Shown one piece after another: positions 30,001-42,000 of a stretch of 64,000 nucleotides of DNA. The position numbers and the translations under genes are program-made. Location of the stretch: contig CANUEZ040000129.1 of the NCBI GenBank assembly GCA_948099385.1, forward strand, positions 7,260,501 through 7,324,500, written 5' to 3'. The DNA is from Fasciola hepatica. Taxonomy: Eukaryota; Platyhelminthes; Trematoda; Plagiorchiida; Fasciolidae. The notes beneath the pieces were generated by a model that was not told the DNA's origin, did not search any database, and saw nothing but the letters and a program-made list of their open reading frames with translations. How positions within the stretch are numbered: position 1 is the stretch's first letter; every line of letters starts with the position of its first letter.

Positions 30001-33000
30001 ACTTACTTCAGCAGGCTGAGTTCTGAGTAAAATGATCAAGCAACTTCAATTTTCTAAATTCTGCTTTGTCTAACCACATTTATGACCGGAAAATCCTGCT
30101 TGATTTCCCGTGATTCGGTCCTCACCAAAAGATGGACTTGTGCTCTGACCCATGGGTTTACAAGAAGAGTATATTATTTGAAGTATTGAACAAACAAGAT
30201 TTCGGTTGAACGATCACACTAACACCAACAATCTTCAGAAAGTTATGAGATTATTTTGATCTACCGAAATAGCCTTCAGTAGCCAAGTTTGGGTGCGGAC
30301 GGTTATTGGTTGTAAGTTACCTACGCCGTCGAACACCACAATTTGTGGCGTAATGGGTTTGCGGTTTATGGTTCTGAGAAACTTACTACTCAGCTTTAAA
30401 AATGACAGTTGAAGTAGTCAGTAATTTCAAACTACCGTGGATTTTATTTTGAAAATAGTACCTAGTTAATTCTTGTGGAGGAAACGATCGCGTTCACTAT
30501 GATAACATGACACGTCACAACGGTAATTTGTATCAGAAACTGAAAAAATTGGAAATGGCAACTATCTGGAGTTCAAGCAGCTGTCGTGTTAGATCCGCCC
30601 CTGTTGTACTCAGATGCGATCCCATTGTCATTTTGACTAAGCCATGGAAACAACGGAAAACAAATGTTCGCCTACTTCCTGTGTTCTGATTACTTTAACA
30701 AGCTTATTTCGCGACCTACTTGAATATGTTGCCAGTTTGATGAGTAATTTATTCACGTGAACTGTTGTAGTCCTGGTAGTGACTGAGAGGATTGAAACAG
30801 CAAAATTCGCTCAGCAACATTCTATTGGTTTGAAATCCAGTATTTGTGTGCTCGTATTTATGCATATATGTGCATAGAAAGAACTGCTAATCACCGATCT
30901 ACCAAGGCGATCCAGTTAAAATAACCTAACACCACCAAATTTGAAATCGTCGATGAAATCCTAAGACAGCTCGGCTTATTGAACATTATTGGCACAGAAG
31001 CCCTCAAACACCTTCTGGTCACTTTTTTCTAATAAATCACAGAAAGTTCACACCAGCCCAGAAAGAACGAGTGAGAGACACCGGAAATACGGAACCGGTT
31101 TAAACTGCCCGCACCTCCATCGAAAAAAGATGTGAAATCGCTACTTCTACAAGGATTGTCAGGTAGTCTGACAGTACGCAACCTTTACCAGTTTGCCTAG
31201 CATTACTTCTGTTCTACTTTGGGTGCCGATAATTCCTCGAATCCTAATGCTTTGTACCCTATGGACAACAAACAAACGCATTGCGTATCTACTTTCTAAC
31301 TTACATTATTGCATTCGTTAGTCTATCCGGACAGAAATTTCTTGAAACTCTTTCGAATAAAAATGTTCAACCTCCATTTGTTAGATGATCATCTGATAGC
31401 TTACCTGGTTTCGAGGCAGCTTTCATTCTATCTCTGTTTCAGCCCGAGTTGTTCAACAGGACACATTTCTCACAGCTATCTTATTCGTTACCTACACCTG
31501 TGTGTTTTTTATTTTATGGTGTTCAGATGATATTGCACTCGGGTTTCTCCGTTCTGATCCCTCAGCTATCTTTGCTCTGCAGTCTGGTCTCTCAGATAGT
31601 CATCATTAGTCTTAAGCTCGTAGCCTATCCGAGAACCTTCATGAATGCCTAGATTTTGTTTCTCTTTCTAAAGGCTCACAGCAGGTGAGCGTTTTGGAGG
31701 CCTATCCAGACATGTACGCGAAAAACACCACTGATAACTGCCAGCCAGCTGTCAAATACATCAGAGTTACAATCACCGCTAACTTTTGTTGGTCTGAACA
31801 TATTGCTTGTGTTCTCGCCAATGGGGGAAGATTGACTTGTCACGTCCTAAGCCTGAGAGGAGCATCCGTATCCCTTCTTCTAATTCAATTTCTTGTCCTT
31901 GATTGCATATTACCTCACTAGTTGTATTCCTGGCCTTTCATATTCCTTGAGTTATAAACTAAAGGTTTCACTACAATAAATAGGTATTTTAAGAAATCAC
32001 TTCATATAAGTGTTATACCTTGTAACACTCTAACAGACTTCATTGTATCTCATAATGAAGAAGCGTGTGAACGATTATTCGAGGGAATTTTGAATGACTT
32101 GCATCATCCACTTGACAAGGGTGTTTTTGCGTCACGACAGAAACTAACAACCTGGCAACTTTCCACGCTCTCAGTATTCAGAATCCTCCTCACCATGACC
32201 ATCACAGAGAACGGCACTTTAGTCCCTACCTGATCAGCCTAACTGTGAACAGCAAACAGATCCTCATGATAACCTAAAGTTATTTTCTCATCCATTTGTT
32301 CTCTCCAAATTTTAATTTTTTAGTTAACTTTAAATAGCAATTTTCCCTATCAACTCCATTATAATCCATGTAGATGTTGAAAAAGCCACCCCTCATCGAC
32401 GGTGCTTAGACATATTTATCGATCTGTCCTGGAGTATTCCAAATAGCATTAAAAAGACATGTGGAATTGCTAGTAAGGACACGACTAAAAAAAACAACTT
32501 ATTCCCATTCACTGTTGATGATTACCAAGGAAAATCCACAAAACATTGCCGGTAATTTAGGTTCAGGAACGGAGAAAGAGGGCCGTTTTAAAAGCGTCAT
32601 ATAACAGTCTGGTGATCTGAATGTTGACATAGCTTTTGCTTCGTTTAAGTGGGTTTTGTAGTATCACATGGCTAGTGAAACAAAATTCACAATAACAGCA
32701 CAAAATAATTGGTCTGTTTCAAGTGTTAAAGTAGGTTCAGAAAAAGCTCGACAGTTTAGTTTTACGAACTAGGAAGAATAAGAGGTAGTAGATTCGTATT
32801 GACGAACGAATGATTTGTGTTGTAACAAACCATCATTGAAAACTATGGGGGCACTGTACTGTTTTATCTGGCTTGTTAGAAATCATCAGCTCTTTGAACT
32901 CATCGAATCCCCATTGAGAACGGCATTTAAAATGGACGACTGTGAGTGAAACACCTAACATCGAGGCCATTTACTCTGGCTTCCAGTGGTTTGTTGAACA

Positions 33001-36000
33001 CCACCAGTAGATTATTTAACGCTCTTCTGTCACTAGTTTTTTTAATTTGTAACTGTGAGGGTACGGGCTGACTCGTAGTCAATAGACTGTTGAGTCTCGT
33101 TGGCAGTCAGCCCGTTGATGCTTGCCCAAAATCCAGGTCAAGATTTGAGCGGACGGAATCGTGAACGACAGGACAGTGGATAGAAGGGATGAGAAAGAAG
33201 TTCAGACAGGCGGTGGCTGGCCGTATCACCAATCAACCAATCAGAATGGGTGTTAACCGATGCCAGTTTGAACCAACTAGTTTGTGATTCGACGACTGGT
33301 GACAATGAATCTTGCATCCCTTATAAATTATCTTGCTTCTGTTTATAAAATGACATGTTTCAAGGTCGAAGGAGTTTTCTCGCTAGAGTTGGCTGCTGGC
33401 TACAGAATAGTAACAACCCGTCACCCAAACATCGATCGACTCCCATGATGAACGACGTTTCCGTAGCAAGCCGAAGTGAGAATAAAAGCATTAAGTTTGA
33501 AATAGTCTAGATTGCTTGTCTACTTGATCGGTATTAGCAGATTATTTGAGCTGAGTGAGAAATGGTCCATCAGGCAATAACGGCTCCCAGCTCGACGTTA
33601 TGGAAGTTGATCGTTTTTCGGTCAGCGGGTTGACACTTAAACATCCTTAACGGAAAGACACTATATCATGCAGTAGTGATGGTAAACAGACCGTTGAGAG
33701 TCAGCCCGAGTGGAATTGTGGTTAGGTGTTCCACTCACAGTCTCTTACTCCGAGTTGAAGTCCCAGTGGGATCTTGGGGAATGAGCACTAATAATGATTC
33801 CAAACAAGGATGAAACTGGTACGCAGTGCCTCCATGGTTTTCAGTATTGGTTTGAGCGCGGTTATTGCATTGTGAATCATTTGAGACGGTGTCAGCTGTG
33901 ACTAGCATCAGGTCTGTGGGACTGAGTCGTTTCATACTGATGACTTGGCGATGCTGCAGTATCAGGTCAAAATGACTCCTATTTGGGTCCATTTCACACG
34001 CTACCTCGTTGTTCGCCGTTTAGGCTAACCCTACCACTCAAGAAATCACAATCTCAAGTAGATCTGGAATTGAAGCTCCTGAAAAACGAGTCAATCCACC
34101 GCAGTGATATGAACCGATTCGTCTTGAAATCAACTGAATCAGATACCAGCTATAAAAGTGCATCACGCCATCAACCAAATATAAATTCAGACCTAGTTGC
34201 TTCATAACAGAACGCCGAAAAAACGGCTAAGTGAATCTTCCAGCAGTTACATACAAAATCTGTGAATATGAACGCAGGCCTGAGGAGAGTTGGGCGAAAA
34301 ACGAAAGCCTCTAAAGCAACCGATAATCAAACGTTCAACAGCGTGGACTGAGGCAGGCCAGAGTGCAATGTGCAGTATGGACAATGAATCAGACTTAACC
34401 ACATTCCATCTTCACGAGCAGTCAGCATATTTAGAAATAGTATATCACCAATGAACTCCCGGTTGGCCTGGGGTCTGAAGCCATTATTCTACACTGAATA
34501 TCGGCCAATTCTGCTAATTTGCTTCTCTATCGCCCAATTTTCACGTACATTTTTCTAGCTGACTTTGCTCATTTATCCCATGGTATTAGCATCATCTTGC
34601 CTACTAACAAGCTTTTCAGTAGTAAGTTACGATATTCGACCTTCGCAAGATGACTTCAGATTCACTGTCCACACTTAAAACGCCCGTCAACCTGAATGTT
34701 CGGCAGCCTTTAATTGGCCACATTCCTCTTCTTGAAAGTTTTATGCAATTACGTGTATTACCAAGTGCCATGGGAAAGGTGAAGACGGAAAAATTACCAG
34801 TTCGACCAGATCTTGCTAGACACTTGGAACGCAAACAACCCACTGGATGCAACCGATGAATGAGCAGATCAGTCAAAGCAAATAGGACAATTTAAGTTAC
34901 CGTTTTCTAGTTTTCCACAAATAATCCAAGTTTATTCGTGTGACTGGATATTTTTAACTCGATTTTTCAGTGTTCTGGATTTTGTCTGCTGAAGACTACA
35001 TTTTATTGGCATGTTAATCTACTTTTAGGAGCAATTGAAAAAAAGTTAAATCAGTCTATCACGAGAAGAAAATGAAACCACTAACCGGCAGATTTTTGTT
35101 GATGCTTTGATCAGTCAATTGGTTTGTTTCCTTCTGTTTCTCTTCCATTTCGGCCAGAGCTCGCCTGTAGTCCCGTGGGAAAACAAGAACGAAATTTTCG
35201 ACACTGGATTCCCATGTGTTCAAAATCTGTGCGCCAACCTATAGTTGCGTGTTGACATAAGTAGAAAAAACTGCTAAAACCGACTCCACAGAAACGGGTA
35301 TACTTACTAAATCAGGGGTTCACTATGGAATTTGCGCGAACTAATGTAAGCAAATTTATGTACTGGTTCACAGAATCATGTATATGTATACTGAGTAGTA
35401 CGTAAAAGGGTAGACACAATTTCCCCGAAGCACATGACCGATTTCACGGTTGTTGCCAGTCATCAAGCATGCGTACCCAGTACTCATCTGCTCACTCATC
35501 TTCATGTTTGTGCACTCCAATGTCATATGTTCACTAGGATCTAATTTGAAGCGTCAGAAGTGTGAATGAATATTCTTTACTTAAGAGCCCACAAATGAAT
35601 CACAACTGTTATTTATGTTGGCTATTCGTGTCTAGGTCACCGCTAACCCAACAAGCAGCGAGGTTGTTCGTGCAAGCTCCTTGTTAAACATCATATGAAC
35701 CTGGAAGGAAAAACAGCTTCGTAGTGTTGCCCAATTTATGCCCGGAATAATTTCGCCGCATCTTGTCAGGTGCATAATACAGTCAGTATGTAAAGAAGTA
35801 AAATAGAACTACTAGTGTTGAGCTGTTGGTATAAAGAACTCCGATATTCATACGGAAGGTCTCAGCCACCTACCTGGGAAGAACCAGAGAACAGTTCGGA
35901 CAAAAAACAACCGAACACATCCCCTTGTGGGTCAGGAAACTCGTGGACGATTCACAGTCGAGCGGTCAACTTCGAAGGTTACCCCAATGCCACAGTCCGA

Positions 36001-39000
36001 CATTATCGATGCCCCCTACTTGCTAGAGGGTGCTTATCAAGTGGACTTGACCACACCATCCAAAAGTTTGTCTGACTAAAACACCTGAGCTTGCCAGTTT
36101 GCCAAAGCGGTTTCTATCCATCACCGAGGACGTGAACTTTACGAGAAAAAGATTTGTTCGTCGCTTTCACTTCGCCTTGGTAGAAATACTGACATTTCTG
36201 ACATATGCAACTGGACGATAACAATTGAGTTATTTTTATCTTTTTGCTGGCTGCAGTAAGCCAGTGATGAGATGCAGCTGAACTATTTGGGATATAAATG
36301 TATGCTATGTATTTGTTTTGTTTGGAATATAGGCTCATGAAAATTATGAGTACAATAATTTAAGAGAGATAAAAAGGTAAACAGTATGAAATGGAGTTAC
36401 CGAATTTGTCGTCCTTATAGAACTCAGTGTTCGTCTTAGCATTACTGGACACCAAGAAAACTAACCTCAGAACAGGTTTCCTTCGTGAATTCTCCGATAA
36501 TACTTTGTAACCAAGAGCTGTAGGGATTCTCCAAAGTCATCGGTTCCAGATCGACCAGTTCCCTATTACACTTCCGTCCAAACGGACCTTGAATCCCGTC
36601 CGTGTCATAGACAAAAGCCAAACCACCAGACATACCAGCGGCAAAATTGCGTCCGGTACGTCCGAGGATAACCGCACGCCCACCTGTCATGTATTCGCAA
36701 CCGTGATCACCCACTCCTAAGGGTCATTCGGGAAATGGAATGAAGGAGCGCCCAATCAGTGTTTACAAGTCGGCAAGCAATCCCTTCTTCCAAATGGAAA
36801 CAAAATGGATACGTCAACTCATACCATAGTCTCACAGAACTGTTCCACTTTCTGAGATCCATCGTCCTTTAATGGAAAACTTCAGCTCGGGCACTCATGA
36901 ATTGAATAGAGCGATTTGTGATATGTTTACAGATTGATAATCTGTTTGCAAGGCGATGAAATCACGTGAAAAAACAATCAACTGCAAGGAATGATCAAGG
37001 AGAGTGAATATTCATTGTTTCATTGGTTACCGTCGAAAAAGGACCTAGTTATGTATCTCAGTGCACTGTTCACATTGGTGATTACGTCGTAGCTTTCTAT
37101 TTATAAATGCATTTACAGATGAACCGTATAATCCATTTCGTGGTAGGAATGGCATGTTATTGCCAGTACTTCATCTCGTACAGCTTCACTCCCTCAATAC
37201 TTTAGGCACTTATTTATCGTTCGTGATAAAGACAAGGTTTATTGAAACTTATTGTACTGTCTCTGGGAAGACGGTGTTGATAACGTTTTGTATGATGGCG
37301 ATGATAATGGTGCTTATAAATACGATGGTTCGGATGAAAACGATGGTTCGATTTATCAAATGATTTATCATACAGTAACAAAGCCCAACTCACCATTTCC
37401 TGAGTTAGACCTAGATTAAATCGTTTGAGACAGGAAAACGTTTCTTAAAATAGTTTTCACTTATGGTATGGAATTTGGATACGCACCGCTGATGAACTTT
37501 ACTGACTCAATTTCAATGGTGAGTTAGGACTTGATACTGCATGATGAAACATTTCGTAATTCACACCACCCACGGCTCACATTGATTACACAGATCTACT
37601 AATTTGATGTCATTCCGCATGCACTGGTTTAGCAACCCAAACGCCATATGATGGTTGCATTCTTTTTAAGATTACACAGTGTGTTGGTTTCACTAAATCA
37701 TTTGGTCAACTATATCAATAGGGTGCGCATCGGTATTAACCATATGCCCGTTCTTGAATAAATTGTATCTTGAATCAATATTTTCTTTGTTCTTCTTTCA
37801 CTATCTTTGGTTCTATTTCCCTCGGAGGAAGTGGTTGAGTAGAACACTCTTGGAGCTAACGAATCCCGGTTTCGTTGGTTGTTCCCGGCTGATATCAGAT
37901 GAGGGCGGAATCTGACAACTGTCGCGGTTGGCAGTAGCATAAACATAGATTCGAACATCCGGGAGTGCGTTCGTTTTGGGGAAACATACGGTACGTACAT
38001 ATATTTAATTCGGTAGTCTGGACAACCGTATGAAAAAATCAATTTACCAACGAAAAATCGAAAGTGGGACTGCATTGCAGATGCAATCATGATCCAGGTC
38101 TGATTGCCCAATCTGCAGAGTCAGTTATGCTTTCAGTTAGAAATCGATTTTCAAATATGGAATGATCCGCAAACCTATCTGGCCCAGATTCCTGACAAAT
38201 TGCAACCGTTAGACTTATTGCAAACCAGGTCAAATGGTTCTCTTTTTAAAAATGAACGTGTTCATTGCTGAACGTATTCAAGCCTCGTAGCAAATTTGCA
38301 CTATACTGGGGTTCAGTATAGTAAAAATAAGCCGCTAACTTGGCACTACTGGAATAATGATATGGTTAAAATAAACCGTCATGCAAAGAAAACCCCAACC
38401 AGCACAGTTTATAGGGTACTGCAGTAACGTTAGGCACGATGGTTGGCAATGCAAAGAGTATAGATCATTAGCGAACGGGAAAGATGAAGGCAATAGCGAT
38501 ATTCAGTTATTCAGAAGCGGCGACAGAGTAGCGCTTTCTCACATCACATTTTCTGTGGTTGCTGGTCCACAAAAAGTCCACTCGTAATTTTGGATCCCAT
38601 CGCCCTTATGATTTCTTTACCAGCAAACTACAAATATGATAACCGACTGAGACCTATTCAATTCCTAATTCGTACACCTTTCGTAATTAGGTAATTCTGA
38701 TCATGTTTTTATTAAATTCAATTTTAAGAAATACTTTCCATCAGAAGAATGGATGCCAATAATTCGTTCCATTCAGTCGTGAAGGTCTGTTATTCCGGAC
38801 GAGTATGTCTGATTAAAATCCTGAGTATCGGTCTTTTACTGGTCTATTTTTCATGCTTGGTATTCTAATGAGAGAAGAACAATTGCACAATGGCCTCCAA
38901 ATGCCTTAGTATGGTCGGGGGAGGAAGTCTCAGGCTCCGAGATGGCTACTCGTCCTGAACTCCTCTCGAAATGCCTCCAAGTGACCGTGCGTCTAACACA

Positions 39001-42000
39001 GCCTCTGCTGGGAAAGTCCTACTCACTGCCTTCTCATAGTGAGAGGACGAAAGTGAATGCCCGGCGGTCTCCACCGGGTTGGCTGACTAATAGTCAGTCT
39101 GAGGGAGATGGCCAAACCCTGATTCCAAACCAACAACGGGTGGCGTTTGAGACGTACAACGTTATGCTCATCGGCGTCTGTGGCGGAGAGGTGCACTGGG
39201 CACCCGGGATGTAAGGCCTCATTCGAAGGGCGAATGAACCGAGGAATCAGTCACCGGCCCCAGTGGGTTACGGACCCCGCGTTTCGTCACGCTGCCTTGC
39301 GGGTTAGGCTTTGGGTTGCTAAAGGCTCCGGCTGTGGACACTTAAGAAAACCACCTGCTTTGGCTTGGGCAACCTGACAGTATTGCGTCCACAACGAATC
39401 ATGGATTCGAACAATCTACCCCTTCCTCCTCCCCGATTGTACCATTGCTTTGTTTGGCACGCAGTCTGAAACTAGACAAGTGTGAAATATATATATATAT
39501 ATATATAATATGTATAATATATATAAATATATAGTTGCACAATGAAATCAATACCTGGTGTGGATAAAATCATTGGTAAGCTTAACAATAAACACCCCTA
39601 CGCTACTGACTTGATCGTGTTTTGTGAAATAATAACAATTTAGGATGTTTGTTTTCCAATTTCATTCTGTTGATCATCTTTCACTATTAGTCACTGGATT
39701 TGATTGTTATTTCTTAGAAAATCCCAGTAGGAAAAAGAATAACCTTAAGGGAAAAACAGTAGTCAAACTATGAGGTTAAGGGACAAAATTATTGAAAAAT
39801 GGAATTTGTCCAAAATTGAAGTGTGTCCAAGGTAATCATCAACACTAGCTGCGTGACCTGGCCTATCACCCTCCCTCACGGTGAAGTCAGCTAGTTACAG
39901 TTTTCATGCCTTTCAAATACATCTTGAGTTTGATACTATTAGTCATCTTCCAACTGCAAATCATGCCGATGGAGAAGCTTTATCCGAATGTAGGAGTAAA
40001 ACATGCTCCACTCGAAGCAACCTTTTCGTTTTGGCTGCACATCCTAGTGACTGGTATCATCCATTTGGTACTGTGCATCTGAACAATACTGACCATGTAC
40101 CGTACATCACACAGCGTAAGAAGATCAATGGGGGTCGAGAAGTTTATGCGTTTATCACCTCTGAATTAGGAGATTCAAACCCCACGACCCGGCACATTTG
40201 AAGTTGATAGCAATCTGCTGTCGCCCGGTTTGTTACCACACGTAATACACTGGGACTCTACGTGGTTCACTGACACTTCTAGTCTCAAAATCAGATCATC
40301 ATCAGTACATAACAGTGTAGAAAGCCTTGGGGTATGTCACTTCCACTGCACTAAAGCGCATGCGTGGAATAAAAATGACCTCAGTAGATGATGCACTGAT
40401 TCGGAATGACAGAAAATACCGGTGGTCCGTGTCTAAACGCTGATTTTACGACACGGCTGAGTGCAATACTAATCTACCCAACATCATGTTTCCTTGAGCT
40501 TAGATCTTTATTTAACTACAATTTCCTGTGACGGGTGGCAAGTAAAAATCTTGGCGTTGAACAACTATGACGGGGTTCCATGCAGACACACAAAAAACAT
40601 CTCGAGAAATAAGGTTACTAACACCGGTGATAATTCATCTGACCAATTAATGTGGAGTCCTCTGATCTAAAAAGTTCGAACTTTGTCTGGTACTACTACT
40701 CATGGTTATTAGCAACCACCTGCTCACAAACGACCTGCAAACCAGAGGAAACTTAATTGTGAGTGACGAAGATTTTATCGCACACTGTATGATGAATCAT
40801 ATCGTATACAACTAATCTCCTATTACAATACTTACATGGTAACCGAGCTCTGTAAGTTGTTTAACGGAATGATTTCGTTGTACTGAGGCCCCTACAGACA
40901 AATCTTCCATCACAGGAGTCACTCACTGTGTGGGAAATGCCCTACTAACATTCAAAGCCAGTGTTGGAAGGGGGCTGTGTCACGCGGTAAACAAATATAA
41001 TAGACCGTTGGGAACCAGCCCGAATAGCCTTGTGATGAGGGTGTTCGATTCACAATCATTCACCCAGGGTTCGAGTCCCAGTTAAGGCCTGTTTGGATAT
41101 GCACTGCTGATGATTTCTAACGAGAATGAAACAGCTGTACAGTGCTTCCATGGTTTTCAATGGTTTGAATGTTTACACTTCATGGTGAATCATATCATGT
41201 AGAATTCTTACCTTATACTACTCATAATTATGAAATGATTCTCGTTTAAAACGAACGGCGTTATCGAGCAGTTGTCAGCCTAGTGGTATGAGCCTTCCTC
41301 ATATCAGAGGCATAATGTCCAAACTCCACTAATGTCAGCCAAATTGATGACACGTTAGTAAGGTTCGATTTCACTGAAGGAGTGAGCATGTTTAGTCCTG
41401 GAATTTTATCATTTTGCTGTCGGTTTCATGAGATCTAACTAACCAATAGTGCTAGATACAAACGGGACTAATTCTCATGACTAGAGGATCTCCAGCATTC
41501 TCACTAATTCCTAATTTGGTGGTAATATTATATTGATCAAGAGATCAAGGTTATCCAAATTTATCGTCGACCTTGTCAACTTTGCTTAATCATACGCGAT
41601 CAAGCTGTTTCATATATTCTACATGTTTGGGGTCTGCGATCGAAGATCGATTTAAAATGAGGCAAAGTGCAGTCCTGTGAATACAAAACGAATTATGCCG
41701 AGGAAAAAGTAGTAAAGCTTTACATTATTCTCGGTAACAGAAATGAAACACACTCATAGCAGAAGTTCAAGATGGCAGCAACGTGCTAGGTTCGTGTTGG
41801 TCTCGTAAATTTAGAGTTACTGACCAGTAAGACGTGAATGGTAACTGTACTCACAAATTATACACTAGTTCGAAATAAAACAGAATATGAAAGTTACGAA
41901 TAACGGGAAATCTTACGAGGATTTGCAGGGCTGGTGATTTCTGACTGTAAACGAATAAACTGAACTCACAAGACCAAGTGTCACATTGAAAGTCGACCAA

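Larger units (their letters stand above)
29170..35085 (-). other. GOGAT intron f-g, 5,916 bp, in the inter-subunit linker
   Basis: Contains the reverse transcriptase remnant (31400-32240), SINE family 1 copies (32828-32990, 33688-33888) and an LTR-like repeat (33060-33425). From 29200 to 31380 and 33900 to 35080 nothing is recognised. Confidence 0.85.
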
